DNA from: Hoplostethus atlanticus
Lineage: Eukaryota; Chordata; Actinopteri; Trachichthyiformes; Trachichthyidae
NCBI GenBank assembly: GCA_034670405.1
Contig: JAXDDX010000125.1
Location: 744,001-808,000 of the forward strand
Length of the DNA: 64,000 nt
Direction: 5' to 3'
Part shown: positions 46,740-60,200 of the stretch, piece after piece
How the letters are laid out: each line of letters starts with the position of its first letter
How positions within the stretch are numbered: position 1 is the stretch's first letter
Made by a program: the position numbers and the translations under genes
The notes under the pieces: model-generated
Seen by the model: only the letters and a program-made list of their open reading frames with translations
Told to the model about the DNA's origin: nothing
Database searches by the model: none

Positions 46740-48769
46740 AAATTTGAAATATACAACACTGTGAAAATCAGTGCTTGCTTGCTGTCTTTTGTTTTATTGA
46801 TTTCAGATCATACAAGGTGTTTCATCGGTTCATCAGTTTAAGCTCAACATAACATAAATCCGCACAGCACCTAATAGAACAAGCACAATGTTTGGAAGTG
46901 AGTCTAACTGTCTTAGATTTTTAAAATGCATTTTTTGGGTGGGATCTGAGGTGAGATACTTTTGTTTTTTTAAGCCAATATCTCACCTGCATGATCAGAC
47001 TCGGATATTCTGCAAGCCTGTAGCAGTGATAAATAGTTCCAAAACCAGCAAATTCCAGTAATGGACAAACCAGAGTAACTCCTATCTAGATAAGAATGAC
47101 ATAGGACCCACATGTCACTGGCATTGTCTTTTTAAATGTGTACGCCTATTGTCTTTGGTTACGTCCAACCTCTACCCTCCTCAAATTTCAGCATTGGATA
47201 AGTTGTAGGAAAGTTACATGGCAGAAACCTGAAATGTCAATGAAACAATATGCAGGGCTCGACAATAAAAGATTTTCATAGGAGCACATGTGCTTCTAGT
47301 CTTGCTTATAGTGTAACCAAACTGAAAATAATTTAAAATACATTCACATTTTGTCCTGATGAACAATATTAATTACCAGAGTTTTATCTTTAGCAATTAT
47401 CCCTTATTGTGTCCCTAGTGGTTAATTTCCAAACTTTTGTCCATAATGCTAAATGCAACCTCAAGGGTAACTTACTTTTCAAATGGTATTCATGTTGTGC
47501 TTATCGTCCTATACTCAGCAATTGTAATTAATTGTATTTAATATTACATTTTCTTGGACTTCTTCATCATCATTATCTCCCTCTTTTCCGTCCCGCCACC
47601 TTCCTCTCTTGAGTACAACAGTGCCATATTCAACGTAGCTCATAAAGAGGACCTGAACCAGAAGCGATGTTATAGACCTGTTTTACAGAAAATGGAAGTT
47701 TGTTGCGCATAACTTCAAGCTCTGACAGCTGAAAATTATACAGCAAGTTTAGGCAGTACATTTGTTCTTAGCCTTGAAGAAACTTGAAAAAATCTTATAA
47801 TAGATATGTTTGAAAATCTCTGAAGTGTTCCATTAACGAGATATTTCTACTTGTGCTGATTTTGTTCTTCTACCACTGAATGGGAATAGAACCTGTGCAT
47901 CTCAATAGACCTCCATTTTTTTCAAGGTGTAACCCATCACTTAAGAATAGGGTCTGTTAATTGTAGTAGTTGTGTGCTGTAATGGATTTACTAAGTGTAA
48001 AGAGGAGGCAACTTTAGAATAGGGAACCTGTGCGTTAATAAGCGTCAAACTACTAGTGAATTGGTTATGAGCAAGACTTGAATGGGGAACATATTCTGAG
48101 TTAGAAAGACTTAATTTAGAGTTATTTGGACACTATTAACAGTTTTTTTGTGTTTTGTTTTGTGTTTTGTTACATAAGAATAGACCATATTTATTAAGTG
48201 TTATTAAGGGAGAATGGCTATTCTTGTGGTACTACCACCTTATAAGGTCCATACTGAGCAAAGCATATTAAGATCTTAATTCATGTACAACAACTTCCTT
48301 ACTTACTATCAATAAGCAGTAATTAGAAGGTTATTGAGGGCAAACTCTTTGTTAATGGCCTCGTAGTTGCAGAATAAGGCATTAATAAGTGCTTTATAAT
48401 GACTAATAAAGAGCCAATATGCTACTAATATGCATGCTAATAAGCAACTAGTTAATGGTGAATATGTGTACCTTTTTAATATAAAGTGTTACCGAGATGA
48501 TTGTAAACGTACACGTTGCTTATATATGTTATGGGTATGTTATAGGTATGTTACCTAAATGAACATATCAAAAATCAGCTGCAATAAATGACAACACCCA
48601 TTTCTATGCACATATACTCACACATATCTTATTCATTGAATTTGTGGTGATTTGGCATGCTAACTCAACTGAGTTAGTTTTTGATTAAATATAGGCCACA
48701 TTTGTACATGTTTTGCTTCCTCCAAGAATTTCTGCCTGTATTAATAGAATACGCATTTCTTGTCTTACA
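46740..48769. other. Upstream intron of znf518a, no gene seen
   Basis: AT-rich sequence without a conserved frame. It ends in a good acceptor, TTCTTGTCTTACAG, at 48757-48770. Confidence 0.5.
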
Positions 48770-48780
48770 GAGTTACAACT

Positions 48781-51700
48781 ATGGAAGAAGACATCGCACC
48801 ACCCAATGATTCTGCCAAAAATGGCAATGTCACAAACATAGAGGATGAAAAAGAAGAGATAAAAGACTTTGTGTATAAGCATTTCAAAGATGTGACAGAT
48901 CAGTCTAATGGGTCACTCTTCTGTGATCCTGAAGAATGTTCTGTTGAGCAATCTGGGAGTCCCACCGAGACAGAAAAAAAAACATTCAAGAAATCCCCTT
49001 GTAAAATTCAACAGGGGGCTGTTTTCTCTGGGAAGATTCTCAGCTTTGGCTGTTCGGTGTGTAAAGATGATTTCACATACAGCCCCAATGACCTCCTAAA
49101 ACATTTTCAATGGGCCCACAAAGGGACCCTTCCTACATACCCTTGTGATCTATGTGGCTTTGTCACAAACGAATTCCCTGCTCTTCAACGCCATCGGATC
49201 GGGCACAGGAATACGCTGGTTACATGTGAGATCTGCAATGATGATGTTCAGTACTCTCTGCTTTTACTTACCAGGCACTACATCTTGTGTCACAGTCGAA
49301 ATGGACACTTTCACTGTGAACAATGTGAGTTTACAACAGTGGATGCAGGTACATTTGTCCAGCACATCCATCATCATAATAAGAGTTGTTTCAAATGTCC
49401 AAAATGCCGACATGTTAACTTGAACCAAGAGGAATACCAGAAGCACATGAAAGCACACTCTGGTACCTTCCCCTTCACTTGTCAGATTTGTGGATATGGT
49501 GCAGCAAGGAGCGAGTACCTTACAAAACACATGGTAGCTGTCCATAGCGAGGACACTGAGAGGAAAAGTTTATGGAGAGCTATAGAGGACAACAACAGCT
49601 CTCCAGCAAATTCATCTGCAGGATTAAAACTTTTGCTGAAGAAAAGCCCCTCTTTCAGTGGAGAAACAAAGGAGTCTCAATGGATGTCAAAACTGAACTG
49701 TCTTCCTGGGAGTTTACCAAACAAAAATGGCAAGTTTTTTAAACAAGAGAGATCCCTGGAGGAAACTCAACAGTTTGTTGATAGGACGGTAGTAAAAAAG
49801 GACAGCAAAAATTGGAGCAAAAGCTCACATAACAAAGAACAGTCTAGCCCTCTGGCAGCACCATCTGTACCATTAATGTCACAGGAATGTGACACCTCTG
49901 ACACTGCAAGTCACACCACCCCCAATGGACTGACTGTTCTCATGGTCAAGAATAAAATCTCTCTTCCTCCCAACTGTACAACTAAAGTGATGGGCTTCAA
50001 GATCGTTGATGGCAAAAAGCATTTAGTTCTGAAAGTCATACCAACAGCAAAACTAGAGTCACCCACTCAAAATCTTTCTTCAACTGAAGACTTGAGCTCT
50101 GCAGCATCAGATTGTACATTTGATGAAAGTAAAGACTCTGCAGAGACTGGGGATGAGATTAACTGTTCGACATCCCCTTGCTCGGTTTCCCAAAGATGTG
50201 GCTCTAGCATGCAGACAGACCAAGATGATATTTTGGCAGTAAAAGTAAAGATAGAAGAGGAAGAAACCTCTCTTAGCAACTTTTATCCCACCCTGCATAA
50301 AGATGAAGTTGGAGAACAAGATGAACTTTCAAAAGACAGGTCTTCAACGTTTGAAGATACAATGTATCCCATTGCAAAATATTCTGATCATGTGGGTGAG
50401 CTAAGTCACCCTAATCTATCAACCTATTCAGAGAAAAGTATGCATGCAACTTTAAACACTGATCTACCTACCCATTGTGATTATAAAATCAGTAACATTT
50501 TTTCTCCAGTATCATCAACGGACAAGGTCACTGGTGTATCATTGTCCTCAAAATTGGCTAAAGAAATGTTGCTTCCCAAACCAGACTCCCCCAAAACTGG
50601 TGAGAGTTATGGGGCTGCAGACCAGGTTGCAACAAAGGATATAGTAGCTGACATCCTCATCGCCAACACCATGGCAAATGATGATAAGTCTTCTCAAAAT
50701 ACTCCAGAAAAGGCCGATAGAATTGTCAAGGAGATGAAACCTCATTCTGCAGTGGATAAAAATCAACCCCGTGAAAATCCTCAGCAGAATACAAAAAAGC
50801 TATCAACAACTCCAGTTCCACAACCAGAATCACCATCAGCCACTTCCAGTAACCACAGAGAAACAGCCATGTACACAGACAACTACATACAGAATTCACC
50901 AAACCAAGAAGTATTTAGTTTTCATAATTATTCCAAGGAAACCTTCAGCATTTCACCTAACACTACCCAAGCTTTTGACAATCTGTCTGACATTTCAACA
51001 GACAGAGATAGTGTTTGTGGTGAAGAATCATCACAGTTTAGCTTGACGTTGGCAGAGTCTCCGCAGCCATTCACAGAAGGCAGAAATGGAGATGCCACAA
51101 CTGGAGAAGAAGCTAATCAGTGTGTCCATGGGGAGGACATGGAAAAGGTGTCAGATAGTGACATTGAGGTTGATGAATGCATAGCTAGTGTCGAAGATCC
51201 TCCCACTGAAGATGAAAATCCTGAATCAGTACTCAAAGACTTCAATATTATCAAAATTGAGGAGGAGAACATTCCTATATCTAAAAAACAGCCAGAGAGC
51301 AAGAGTAGTTCAGCTTCCTTGGGCCGTATTGTGGAAGAACATTCAGATGCCATCATTACCCAGCAGCTTAATAAAGAAAGAATAGGATCTTCATCTGCAA
51401 GCAATGATTCTGTAAGACCAACAAAGACAACTCTACGAATTCTTCAAATGCCAGAGGGTAAGCAGCAAATGCTATTGCAGGCTACTGAGAATCGATATGC
51501 CATGCCAGTGCAACTCAAGGGCAATGCAGGTTTCAAACTGATAACCAATTCCACTAATCCTCAGATCAATGTATCTTACATGAAGCCAGGATTTGAAAGA
51601 TCAAGTAACCCAACAGGCCTAGCTCTCACTCCAAACAGTGGAAGGATAGGTGGGTCAACACCAATGGCAGGGGCTTGTGAAAAGGGGGCAACACTTCTAT

Positions 51701-53034
51701 CTGCTATTCAGCCAGGTGGTGGCACCACCTCAAACCACTACCTTATCAACAGCACAGGTTTTAAGGGTCCTGTTCTCTTTTCAAGCTCAGCACATTGCAC
51801 TCCTATGGACAAGAGTGTGAAAACACAGCAAACTTGCTACCTGGTGCAGAGGTCACTTCCAATTGTTCAGGCCCCCAGTAATTCTGGCTTGAAATTGGCA
51901 GGCTCACAGGTACCACTCAGTTCACGCCCAGTCCTGGCTATGCCTGTGAACTCTGCAGACAAATCCACCACTTTGCAGACTGGACGTCAAGCCTTCCTGG
52001 TTAGGTACATTTCCCCAGCCAAATCAGGCATACTTCTGAATAATTCTGAAGGAAAGACTGTGACTCAATGTAGCCAAACCAGTGAAAGTACTGGAAACAA
52101 AGTTGTGTTTAAGATAGTCACTCCTACTAGCGGGCTTCTTACCAGTGTTGCTCCCACCTCAGCCAATCAGCCTTTGTTTCTGGCCACTAGACCACAGACC
52201 CAGTGTTTTTTGGTGTCATCAAACAAAGCTAATGTAAATGCTTCCGCTGGAGTGCAGAAGCTGATCCCCATACAGAATGCTGCTCAGAAACATGTCAAAA
52301 TGTCCTGTCTTTTACCCTCCCAGCCTAATGTAGAAGTTAAGGTAAAAGCACACGAGGGAGAGAAGCTTATCTTAGCACCGAGGCCAATTCGGCCACCAAG
52401 CCAAAGGAAAAGGCGGAGAAAACCCTTGTTTGATGAGCTTCCATTGTCTGTGCATAAAGCTAGGAGACTCACAAGTAGAACATTGACTGAAAAAGAGTCT
52501 ACTGTTCTATGGCAGCCTGTAGCCAAAGAAGTTGAAAGGACACTGAGGCTTTCCCCATTCAGTTCTCTACAGCAGGTCAAGTGCCCTCGTAGATACCAAC
52601 CTGTAGTGGTGCTAAACCATCCAGATGCTGATATTCCTGAAGTGGCCAATATCATGAAGTCTGTCAACAGGTACAAAGGTGCTGTTACTAGGGTATCGCT
52701 TTCTCAAAAGACAGTCCAAGCACTCTCTGAGCTTAACCAGACTGGGGTTCTAGGGAAGAAGCCCTTGACCAAAGGTCCTTTGTCTCAAAGCAATGATCCG
52801 AGACCTCGGCCAGTTCAGAGTTCTGTCCGTGAGCGTTTCGTTCTGAAACTGAAGTTAAGGAAAAAAAACAAGAAAAAGTATGAGGTAGTGAAAGCTTTAT
52901 CAACTTGTGCAGAACAGCCCTCGGTGTTCGACTGCTGGTTTTGTGGTCGACTCTTCAACAGCCAAGAAGATTGGATTGGCCATGGTCAGCGACATCTCAT
53001 GGAGGCAACTAGAGACTGGAATAAGTTGTTCTGA
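48781..53034 (+). CDS. znf518a: ZNF518-family C2H2 zinc-finger protein (probably ZNF518A), complete coding exon
   Basis: A single exon encodes 1417 residues from MEEDIAPPNDSAKNG to the stop at 53032-53034. The acceptor CTTACAG at 48770 lies 10 bases upstream of the ATG, so the frame's upstream extension is intronic. Six N-terminal C2H2-type fingers start near residues 91, 122, 149, 179, 206 and 234 (for example YPCDLCGFVTNEFPALQRHR). A long, Ser/Thr-rich, mostly disordered middle follows, with acidic patches and SUMO-like VKIEEEE and IKIEEE sites. Near the C-terminus are RKRRRKPLFDELP (about 1215) and a single finger CWFCGRLFNSQEDWIGHGQR (1385 on), then HLMEATRDWNKLF. This arrangement and the terminal finger are diagnostic of ZNF518. 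ZNF518 proteins are nuclear and reported to work with the H3K9 methyltransferases G9a/GLP. ZNF518A is preferred over 518B by length (human A about 1480, B about 1070). Confidence 0.9.
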   Translation: MEEDIAPPNDSAKNGNVTNIEDEKEEIKDFVYKHFKDVTDQSNGSLFCDPEECSVEQSGSPTETEKKTFKKSPCKIQQGAVFSGKILSFGCSVCKDDFTYSPNDLLKHFQWAHKGTLPTYPCDLCGFVTNEFPALQRHRIGHRNTLVTCEICNDDVQYSLLLLTRHYILCHSRNGHFHCEQCEFTTVDAGTFVQHIHHHNKSCFKCPKCRHVNLNQEEYQKHMKAHSGTFPFTCQICGYGAARSEYLTKHMVAVHSEDTERKSLWRAIEDNNSSPANSSAGLKLLLKKSPSFSGETKESQWMSKLNCLPGSLPNKNGKFFKQERSLEETQQFVDRTVVKKDSKNWSKSSHNKEQSSPLAAPSVPLMSQECDTSDTASHTTPNGLTVLMVKNKISLPPNCTTKVMGFKIVDGKKHLVLKVIPTAKLESPTQNLSSTEDLSSAASDCTFDESKDSAETGDEINCSTSPCSVSQRCGSSMQTDQDDILAVKVKIEEEETSLSNFYPTLHKDEVGEQDELSKDRSSTFEDTMYPIAKYSDHVGELSHPNLSTYSEKSMHATLNTDLPTHCDYKISNIFSPVSSTDKVTGVSLSSKLAKEMLLPKPDSPKTGESYGAADQVATKDIVADILIANTMANDDKSSQNTPEKADRIVKEMKPHSAVDKNQPRENPQQNTKKLSTTPVPQPESPSATSSNHRETAMYTDNYIQNSPNQEVFSFHNYSKETFSISPNTTQAFDNLSDISTDRDSVCGEESSQFSLTLAESPQPFTEGRNGDATTGEEANQCVHGEDMEKVSDSDIEVDECIASVEDPPTEDENPESVLKDFNIIKIEEENIPISKKQPESKSSSASLGRIVEEHSDAIITQQLNKERIGSSSASNDSVRPTKTTLRILQMPEGKQQMLLQATENRYAMPVQLKGNAGFKLITNSTNPQINVSYMKPGFERSSNPTGLALTPNSGRIGGSTPMAGACEKGATLLSAIQPGGGTTSNHYLINSTGFKGPVLFSSSAHCTPMDKSVKTQQTCYLVQRSLPIVQAPSNSGLKLAGSQVPLSSRPVLAMPVNSADKSTTLQTGRQAFLVRYISPAKSGILLNNSEGKTVTQCSQTSESTGNKVVFKIVTPTSGLLTSVAPTSANQPLFLATRPQTQCFLVSSNKANVNASAGVQKLIPIQNAAQKHVKMSCLLPSQPNVEVKVKAHEGEKLILAPRPIRPPSQRKRRRKPLFDELPLSVHKARRLTSRTLTEKESTVLWQPVAKEVERTLRLSPFSSLQQVKCPRRYQPVVVLNHPDADIPEVANIMKSVNRYKGAVTRVSLSQKTVQALSELNQTGVLGKKPLTKGPLSQSNDPRPRPVQSSVRERFVLKLKLRKKNKKKYEVVKALSTCAEQPSVFDCWFCGRLFNSQEDWIGHGQRHLMEATRDWNKLF

Positions 53035-54235
53035 ATTAGTAGTTTCCACCGCCTCTGGCTGGGCTGATATACCGTCCTTTTGAGGTGTAACGGATGAATA
53101 GGTTAATGTATATTTTTTAATGACTTTCCATTATACTTTTATTCTTGCAGTACTTTCTATTCCTGTAAATACATATTCTGAAATTACAGTTTATCTTTTC
53201 ATATGTACATATTCTGGTAACTTATGTACTACATGTATGATTTTTAAGTCATGCATGTACAGGTCAAATTCAACTGTGAAAACGGTGCACACTGTAATAA
53301 GAGAGCACTATTTGACGAAGGGGGACAATATCAGTAAAGGCTGTATGCATAGTTGTACTAAATTACTCAGGTGATTTCATATTCTATGATTCAACTAATC
53401 TGGTTTGAAAAAAGTCAGTAATTTTTGCTATAAAATTTTAAAAAGAATAGATCTTAAGGGACATTTTGTATATTTTATTCCTCTATCATGCGCAAGAGGA
53501 CAGGAAACTATTAGTGTAGCTTAATTCTAAAGCTGTTAGATTTAAAAACTTTTTGTGCTTGTGATGAAAAAAATATGGTCCAAATGACTTCTTTTTCTTT
53601 GAAGTTTCATTGAAGGGGAATTCTACCCTTTATTTTTTTGTGTGTCATTCTGAGTCCCCATAGCTTTCTTGTCAGGATTTTGTCAACATGTAGCATGCAT
53701 TCTCATAGCTAGAGCTGAAAAAGTTTTGGGTAACTCTTTAGTCTGCCAAGTGGTGCAATGAAGCTGGTGCTAAAGAATATCTCTATATTAATATATAATA
53801 TATAATAATATATATTCTTTAGAGAACGCTTGTGCAGAAAAGAAAAACTACAGTATTTGTCAAACAAGCATGGTTCATGGCTCACAATCAATACATACAC
53901 AGCTGGAGGCCATTGGAAGCCCTATGCAGTTCCCATGCAAAATGATCCTCAATAGTCAAGAAGCTCAGGCTGTGTGCTCATGTTCTGTCATGGATCATGT
54001 GAATCCAGATTTGCTTTCTCATTCCATTGATAAATCTTAAACTGTACTGGGTTCAAGGAAAAAGGCAAACTCACTTGTCAATATCAGATTTTGTTTCCTT
54101 CAGTGATTCCTGTCAAAATACTTTCAGAGGTTGTTTAATTACTCCACACTGTTTTTCATGTTCTGCATCCATTTTAGGCTTAGGAACCCTAAAGTCGATA
54201 TTTGATTGTTACAATAAATGTGGGGAAAATGGTAA
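53035..54235 (+). other. Probable znf518a 3' UTR
   Basis: Non-coding AT-rich sequence after the stop. The first clear AATAAA is at about 54213. An AT-only inverted tract (53785-53818) lies within it. Other AATAAA sites occur further on (56752, 56885, 57383), so the real end may be later. Confidence 0.35.
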
Positions 54236-57200
54236 ATGTACACATTTCCCAAGGAAAACCTGGTAAATGTGTACTTTTCCCAGTTAATGTGAGTCGGAAA
54301 CACTAGTCACAGTAGCGCAAGGCTCTCACAGTCCTTGCTTGTCCTGCTGATCGCATTTCTGTCCATTGCACATTGTGCACATTGTGCACATTGTCAAATA
54401 CTACAGCTCAGCACCTGAGGGTCTTTGGTGGGTTAAATCATAGATGGGCTGAAAGGTATTTGTTGTAGAGCCGTATTAACCTTAATTAAGGTTATTGGCC
54501 TCATGGAGTTATGTGACACTAGATTTAAAATCACATTTAAATAATTTAATTGAAAATTCACCAGATGCAGTCCAATTTTCACGTGAATGAATCTCCCCCT
54601 CACAGATCTCGCTTTACTACAGAATCCGAAGCGAAGAGGTGTTCTAGCCATGTGGTTCATTGTACCCACAACTTTTGGACCCCTTTTCATATCACTTTTC
54701 ATTTGCCCCACATTTACCCTAACATGATAATGTTGATAGCTCCCTGTGTTATGTTAGGGCTCTGCATCAAGCCTCATCTTTTATTGCATTAATGTTGTAC
54801 TGTTAAAAATGCTCATTGAAATCAACAACAAAGTCCAGTTTCTGCTGTAAATACATATTATTTTTATGTTAGATTTGAAATAAGAGGTTTCTTTTTATTT
54901 TGAAAATGCATTAATGACAAGGTATGGATTTTCTTTGTGGGATTGTATTACATGAAGCTCTCTACCCATTGAAAAGAATGATGTATTCTTTTCAATATGC
55001 AAACGTTACTGAACAATGCAAGCCATGCTAATTCTTTTAGACTTCAGGATGTTCCAAAACTGCTAACCTCCAATAATTGAAACACTATCCTCTGCAAAGA
55101 AAGAGACTGACTTTCGTGCCCTTACTTTAAGAAGGAATATGGACAGTTGGAAAATGTTAATTTGAATGATTATCAACAGCTCCAGTCAACAACAGTGCAT
55201 TTTATTCTGAGGATTTTGCCCAAAATGTTATTTTCCCCTAGGGCTCTCAATATTGTAGCATTATTATTGGCTACATTTTGCTGATATTTGTATGGCTATT
55301 ACCAGTGAACCAAACAATACATTTGACTTTCACTTGGGTCACAGGGTGTTTTCACATAGTTTCACATGCCCTTTTTAAAGCTTTTAACTTTTAACTAAAC
55401 TAGTCCTCCAAAAACAGGCTAGGAGAAAACAAAAACTGTCCTCTGTGTGTTCATAATGTCCTCCTTTTCGGAAGAAAAATATCTTTCTGGTCCATTTCAG
55501 CTGTAATTAGATCCCAGTCTTCTTTATGTTCACAATTTCCCTGTGAGTCCCTGTGGGATCCTTATTCCAAAATGCTGTATACATTTTAGGGGACATATCC
55601 CAGATTAATTACTATTAATGTATATATAATGTGAATAATTATAGACAAATTATTAGTATTTATATTTATAAATATTTCCAAAATACAACAGGCTATATTA
55701 CATATAAGTATTACATAACAATCCCTAGTGACTTGTCATGATTTTGAAGATTTTTAAATTTCAAATGTTGGATTTCTTATTTTTAAATCTAAACTTTAAT
55801 TTCTGCTTCATAACGTTAAACGGTAATAATATCGACATTTTAAGGACAAAGCAAATGACCCATTATTGAATTGGATCAGGCTTGTCATAGGCTCAATCTG
55901 ATGAATCTGCTCAATCATGGACTGTTTCCAAATGCTAGCCTTTTAAACACTAGCTAACAAGACAGCCGTCTTAGTCTATTCAACACAGAAGACCCTAAGG
56001 TGTTTTTCCAAGACAATGATTGAGGATTTGATATATATGCAATACTTTTACCATATCTTCTGGGACAGCTGGCTATTGACAATGGACAAAGCGAAGTGGA
56101 TGCAAAAGCAAACAAGAGGAAGTCTTAAGTTTGCTTTGTTTTAGAGGGGTTTATGTTTGTTTGCAGGGCTCCCAAAAATGCTGACTAATCGATATGAGTT
56201 CACTTGAATGGCTGAAGTGGACCAAGAGTGAAAACACCCTTTGACTTCTCTCAGGCCAAAGAACCATGTGGGCTTAAAAACAGTGCTGATAATGGGGAAT
56301 TTTAATCGTATAAATTCTGTTGCACTGTGATTACCAGAAACCACTATGAAACCCTTTTTAAAGCCTCATACAATGAATCGCTACTACATAAGCTTGTTTC
56401 CTTCAGTGCACCATTATGTCAGTTGCATGATGTAAAAGTTAAAAGCAAACAAATACTAGTCCTATTTGTCAAGGAAACCCATTTCACATTAATCAAACTA
56501 CATAAATGTATACTCCAGCATCCCCCTGCTGCAGTGCCCTTTCAGAAGTTGTGATGATTCCCCACTATTCCACATCTACTGTAGGTTTCAACCCTCTCAA
56601 ATACTTGCTCAACAACATGTATACTATTCCTGTCAAACAGGCTGTTGTAGTCTGTCTTCACTGAATATTTCCTTATGCTAAGTGCCTCAAATGTCCTTTG
56701 GCAGGTTGACAATATTGTACTGTATCCCCCTCTGTCCAACTCTCTCCGCAAATAAATGTACATACCTTTTAAATTAATGTAAAATAATGTTTTTTCTTGG
56801 TTGTGACTTGTCATTTACCACCAATAACGTGCAATCAAATCACACCAGCAGAAGATATTTCTTTCATTTTTTTGTTGGTTGAAAATAAACTAATGTCACT
56901 TTGTCCACTTTTATACATATATAAACAACCAACCAGTCCATTTTCTGTCCAAGTAAATGTGATGATGCTAGAAAGATCCACATGAGGGCAGTGTATGATT
57001 AAATGTTAAGGAGTTTCCATCCTGGTCAAATTCTAATAGGTCACTATTAGTATCATACCAGGAATCTGACACAGGACTCTTCAGGACTAAATCAGTCCAA
57101 ATCAAACAAGCAATTATTCAAAATGATGTACTCAACTAAGATCAAACATCGTGGACAAACAGCCAGTCCAACTCTTCAAAACTGATGGGAATATTAGATT

Positions 57201-60200
57201 ATAACCTTTATATGAATATAGTAAGCTGTTTTGTGCAACTGCTTCATATTTACATTTTATAGTTCTTTAGCTGTCCTGGCACACAAGTGTTGAATATTTT
57301 TGTTAACCTCAACTGTGAGATTACAAGATTACAAATTTCTTATTACATCAGATTTTTTATTCATGCACATGTATACTCTAAAGCAATAAATATCTAAGTG
57401 CAAGAATCTCAAATCTTGTAATACAAGACAAGACGTTTGTAATTATGTAGGCCTAGCACTCACCACTGCCTACAGTTTGCTATGAATTTGAGCCAGTCCA
57501 TTCCTCTTTTGGATGGGGGCGGGGGACAAAACAATTTTAATCTAAAACACAGTTATGAGGGCCCTTGTATTAATCGATTCTATAGTATTACAATCTAATC
57601 CAACCAAAAAAAGTCAATGGTTTCCTCCACCTTTCTGTCAAAAGCTAAAACAAATTTACCCATTACCCATTGTACATGTTAATGTATTATGGTGGTGATG
57701 AAGAAAAATGAAATAATCAAATTCTCAATTCAATGAGATCCGGATCATATTTTACAAAAATTGGAAGATATCTTGAATGGATAAAAGGGAGTTCCTGATT
57801 GTCAGATGTCAACACTAATAGCAAGCAAATACACAAAGATATTTGACATCCATAGCACTATCTAGTAAAATAAATTGCTACTCATGATTTGAGTTTGACA
57901 TCATCCCAGCCTTTCATTCCTCAGTGAGTGCTAATGCATTGATTGATTGAGTCAATGGCAGGTGATTTGATTAGTAAATGAAATAATTGATTGAAATCCA
58001 GACTAGGTATTTGGAGTCAGGGTTTGAATGAAACTTCATTGATCCCCAAATTCGGTCATTGCTGTAGCAAAAGCAATACGATTCAGCAGGGGAAAAAAGG
58101 CACATACAATATGAGCATGCACATAGAATATATAGTAGGCAATAAAAACAGCAGAAACAATAAGAAAAGCAAAAATAAAACAATGAAAACAAAGCATTAA
58201 CACTGCAGAGAGGGAGGTATGGGAAAAATGTATGTAGATAATATAACTAGCTATATAAGTATATATAAATATAGCAATGTATAAACATTGCAACAGGAAA
58301 AGTATAGAGAAATAGAAAATTGTGCAGTATATATAAATAGAAGAAAACATACAGTAAAAGTACATCTCAATATAGGAATGTAAAAATATATTTGTTATAT
58401 ATAAACATATGTACGTAAAGGAAGCAGGTGGAGGCACTGACGAGGCAACGGGAGAGACAGGTCTGCAGGCTTGTGTAGGATTTCTAAATAGGTCACGCTC
58501 ACATCAGGGACGTCTGCACGATGCTTCTGACTTCCCTGCTGCAGAAGTGGTTCAGGCCAGTGGCCCGTGGCTCTGGAGGAGAGGACTGGGTGGGGGATGG
58601 GACGGGACTGGGGGGAGGAGGGGCTCCACACGAAGCATCAGCATCCAAAGATGAGAGCTGAGAGAGAATTGAGAGTACCTGATTAAACGGTTTCTTTCCG
58701 AATTGAGAATTGATGGACAAATTCATCCGCGATGATGGGATTGAACCGTTCAGTATTAGTCATGCAATAAAAATGATAGAAAATGGTTAGTAATATGTAG
58801 CATGGGAAAGGTTTTTTGAAAATGTGGTGACTTGTTGACTTTGTGGGGGATTATTTTTCTTCTCTGACTGAATGCTGACATACAAAAAATGACAAAATCT
58901 CATTTTCACCCAAAATTAAAGTTGCTGCCTTTTACCTTTGACCTGCTATGAATGTCACTTTTTTGAAGTTAATTGACTCCTGTGTATACCACATCAAGCT
59001 ATTTGTATCTGTAAAGGCTGTTGGGCGGAACAGAGTGGCTGCGTGTAAACAGTGAGATAGCACCAATGTGATAGCAATAAAAATCTAGATGAAATGTCAA
59101 AAAGCTGAGACTGAAATTGGGTTATTGGGCTTGTACGTCCTATGTGGGAGAAAATATTTCATTCTCTAAATTTGTTTGTCTTCGTTCACGAGATTCAATG
59201 TGCCGTGAGCATATAAAAGCTAACAGTTTGTGTAGGATTGTCAGGGTTCGAGGCTCTAGTTATGTTATGCGTGTCTACTCACGCATGCTGGTCTAAACGT
59301 TTCTCTTTTTTATTGCTTTGTGTCAACTAGAGAAGTGCCAGTTGTATGTGTCTGCTCACATACAACCCTTGTACATAACACATGAAGCTCAGTGTACAAT
59401 CAGTGTATATTACTTAATATCTATGGGAAAGCACCACTTTTTGCTACATTAAAAGTAGCAGGATTTGAAATGATGTCTCATGGTCAGTATTTAGTGGCCT
59501 GTTATTCTTCAAAGGCACATCCTTGTATCTGAGACCATTAGAAATTGCCTTCCTGTGTCTTTAAATCATGCCCCTCTGGTGCAGTGTTGCGAGAGAAATG
59601 TGTCATTGCATTCATTATTACGCCCATCTGTTCTCAGAAATAGTGTAGTTCCTTGTTACACTATTGTTGCCTTCATTATATACTGTAGTTTCTCAACGCA
59701 TTAGAAAAGGATTGTGTTAGTAAGTTGTTTTTTTAGAGAGTAGCATAGGTCAGAACAGTAACTCACTATGCAACTGTGAGATAATTAATGTATAACAAGC
59801 CTTGCCATCCTTAATGAAAGATTTAATTGTGACATCACCACAAAAAGACATTTGACATTTGCTGTTTCAACACAGAGGGTCATAAAACATCAAACCGGAT
59901 TAGAATTAATCAGTAATACGACTTGACAAACCGCTTAACACATCTTTTGCGCGTCCTTTACGTAATCTGATTCTTAACGTTACAGAACAAATTATCATTG
60001 AAATTAATAAAAACAGAAAATATCACCGAGTCAAATTCCTTGTATGTGCCAATGTACTTGGCCAATAAATTTAATTCTGATTCTGATTCTAATTCTATAG
60101 CTAACATGTCTATCCATAATTTCAGCAACAAACTAATCTAATTTAATAGGGCAATTTAATCTTAATAACTGTTTCATCAAGGAGAAAATCATTCCCATTG

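Noticed and set aside
48685..48780. Extension of the znf518a frame upstream of 48781
   Set aside because: The extension starts at a TTG and crosses a strong splice acceptor (CTTACAG at 48770); the ATG at 48781 is the first true start.
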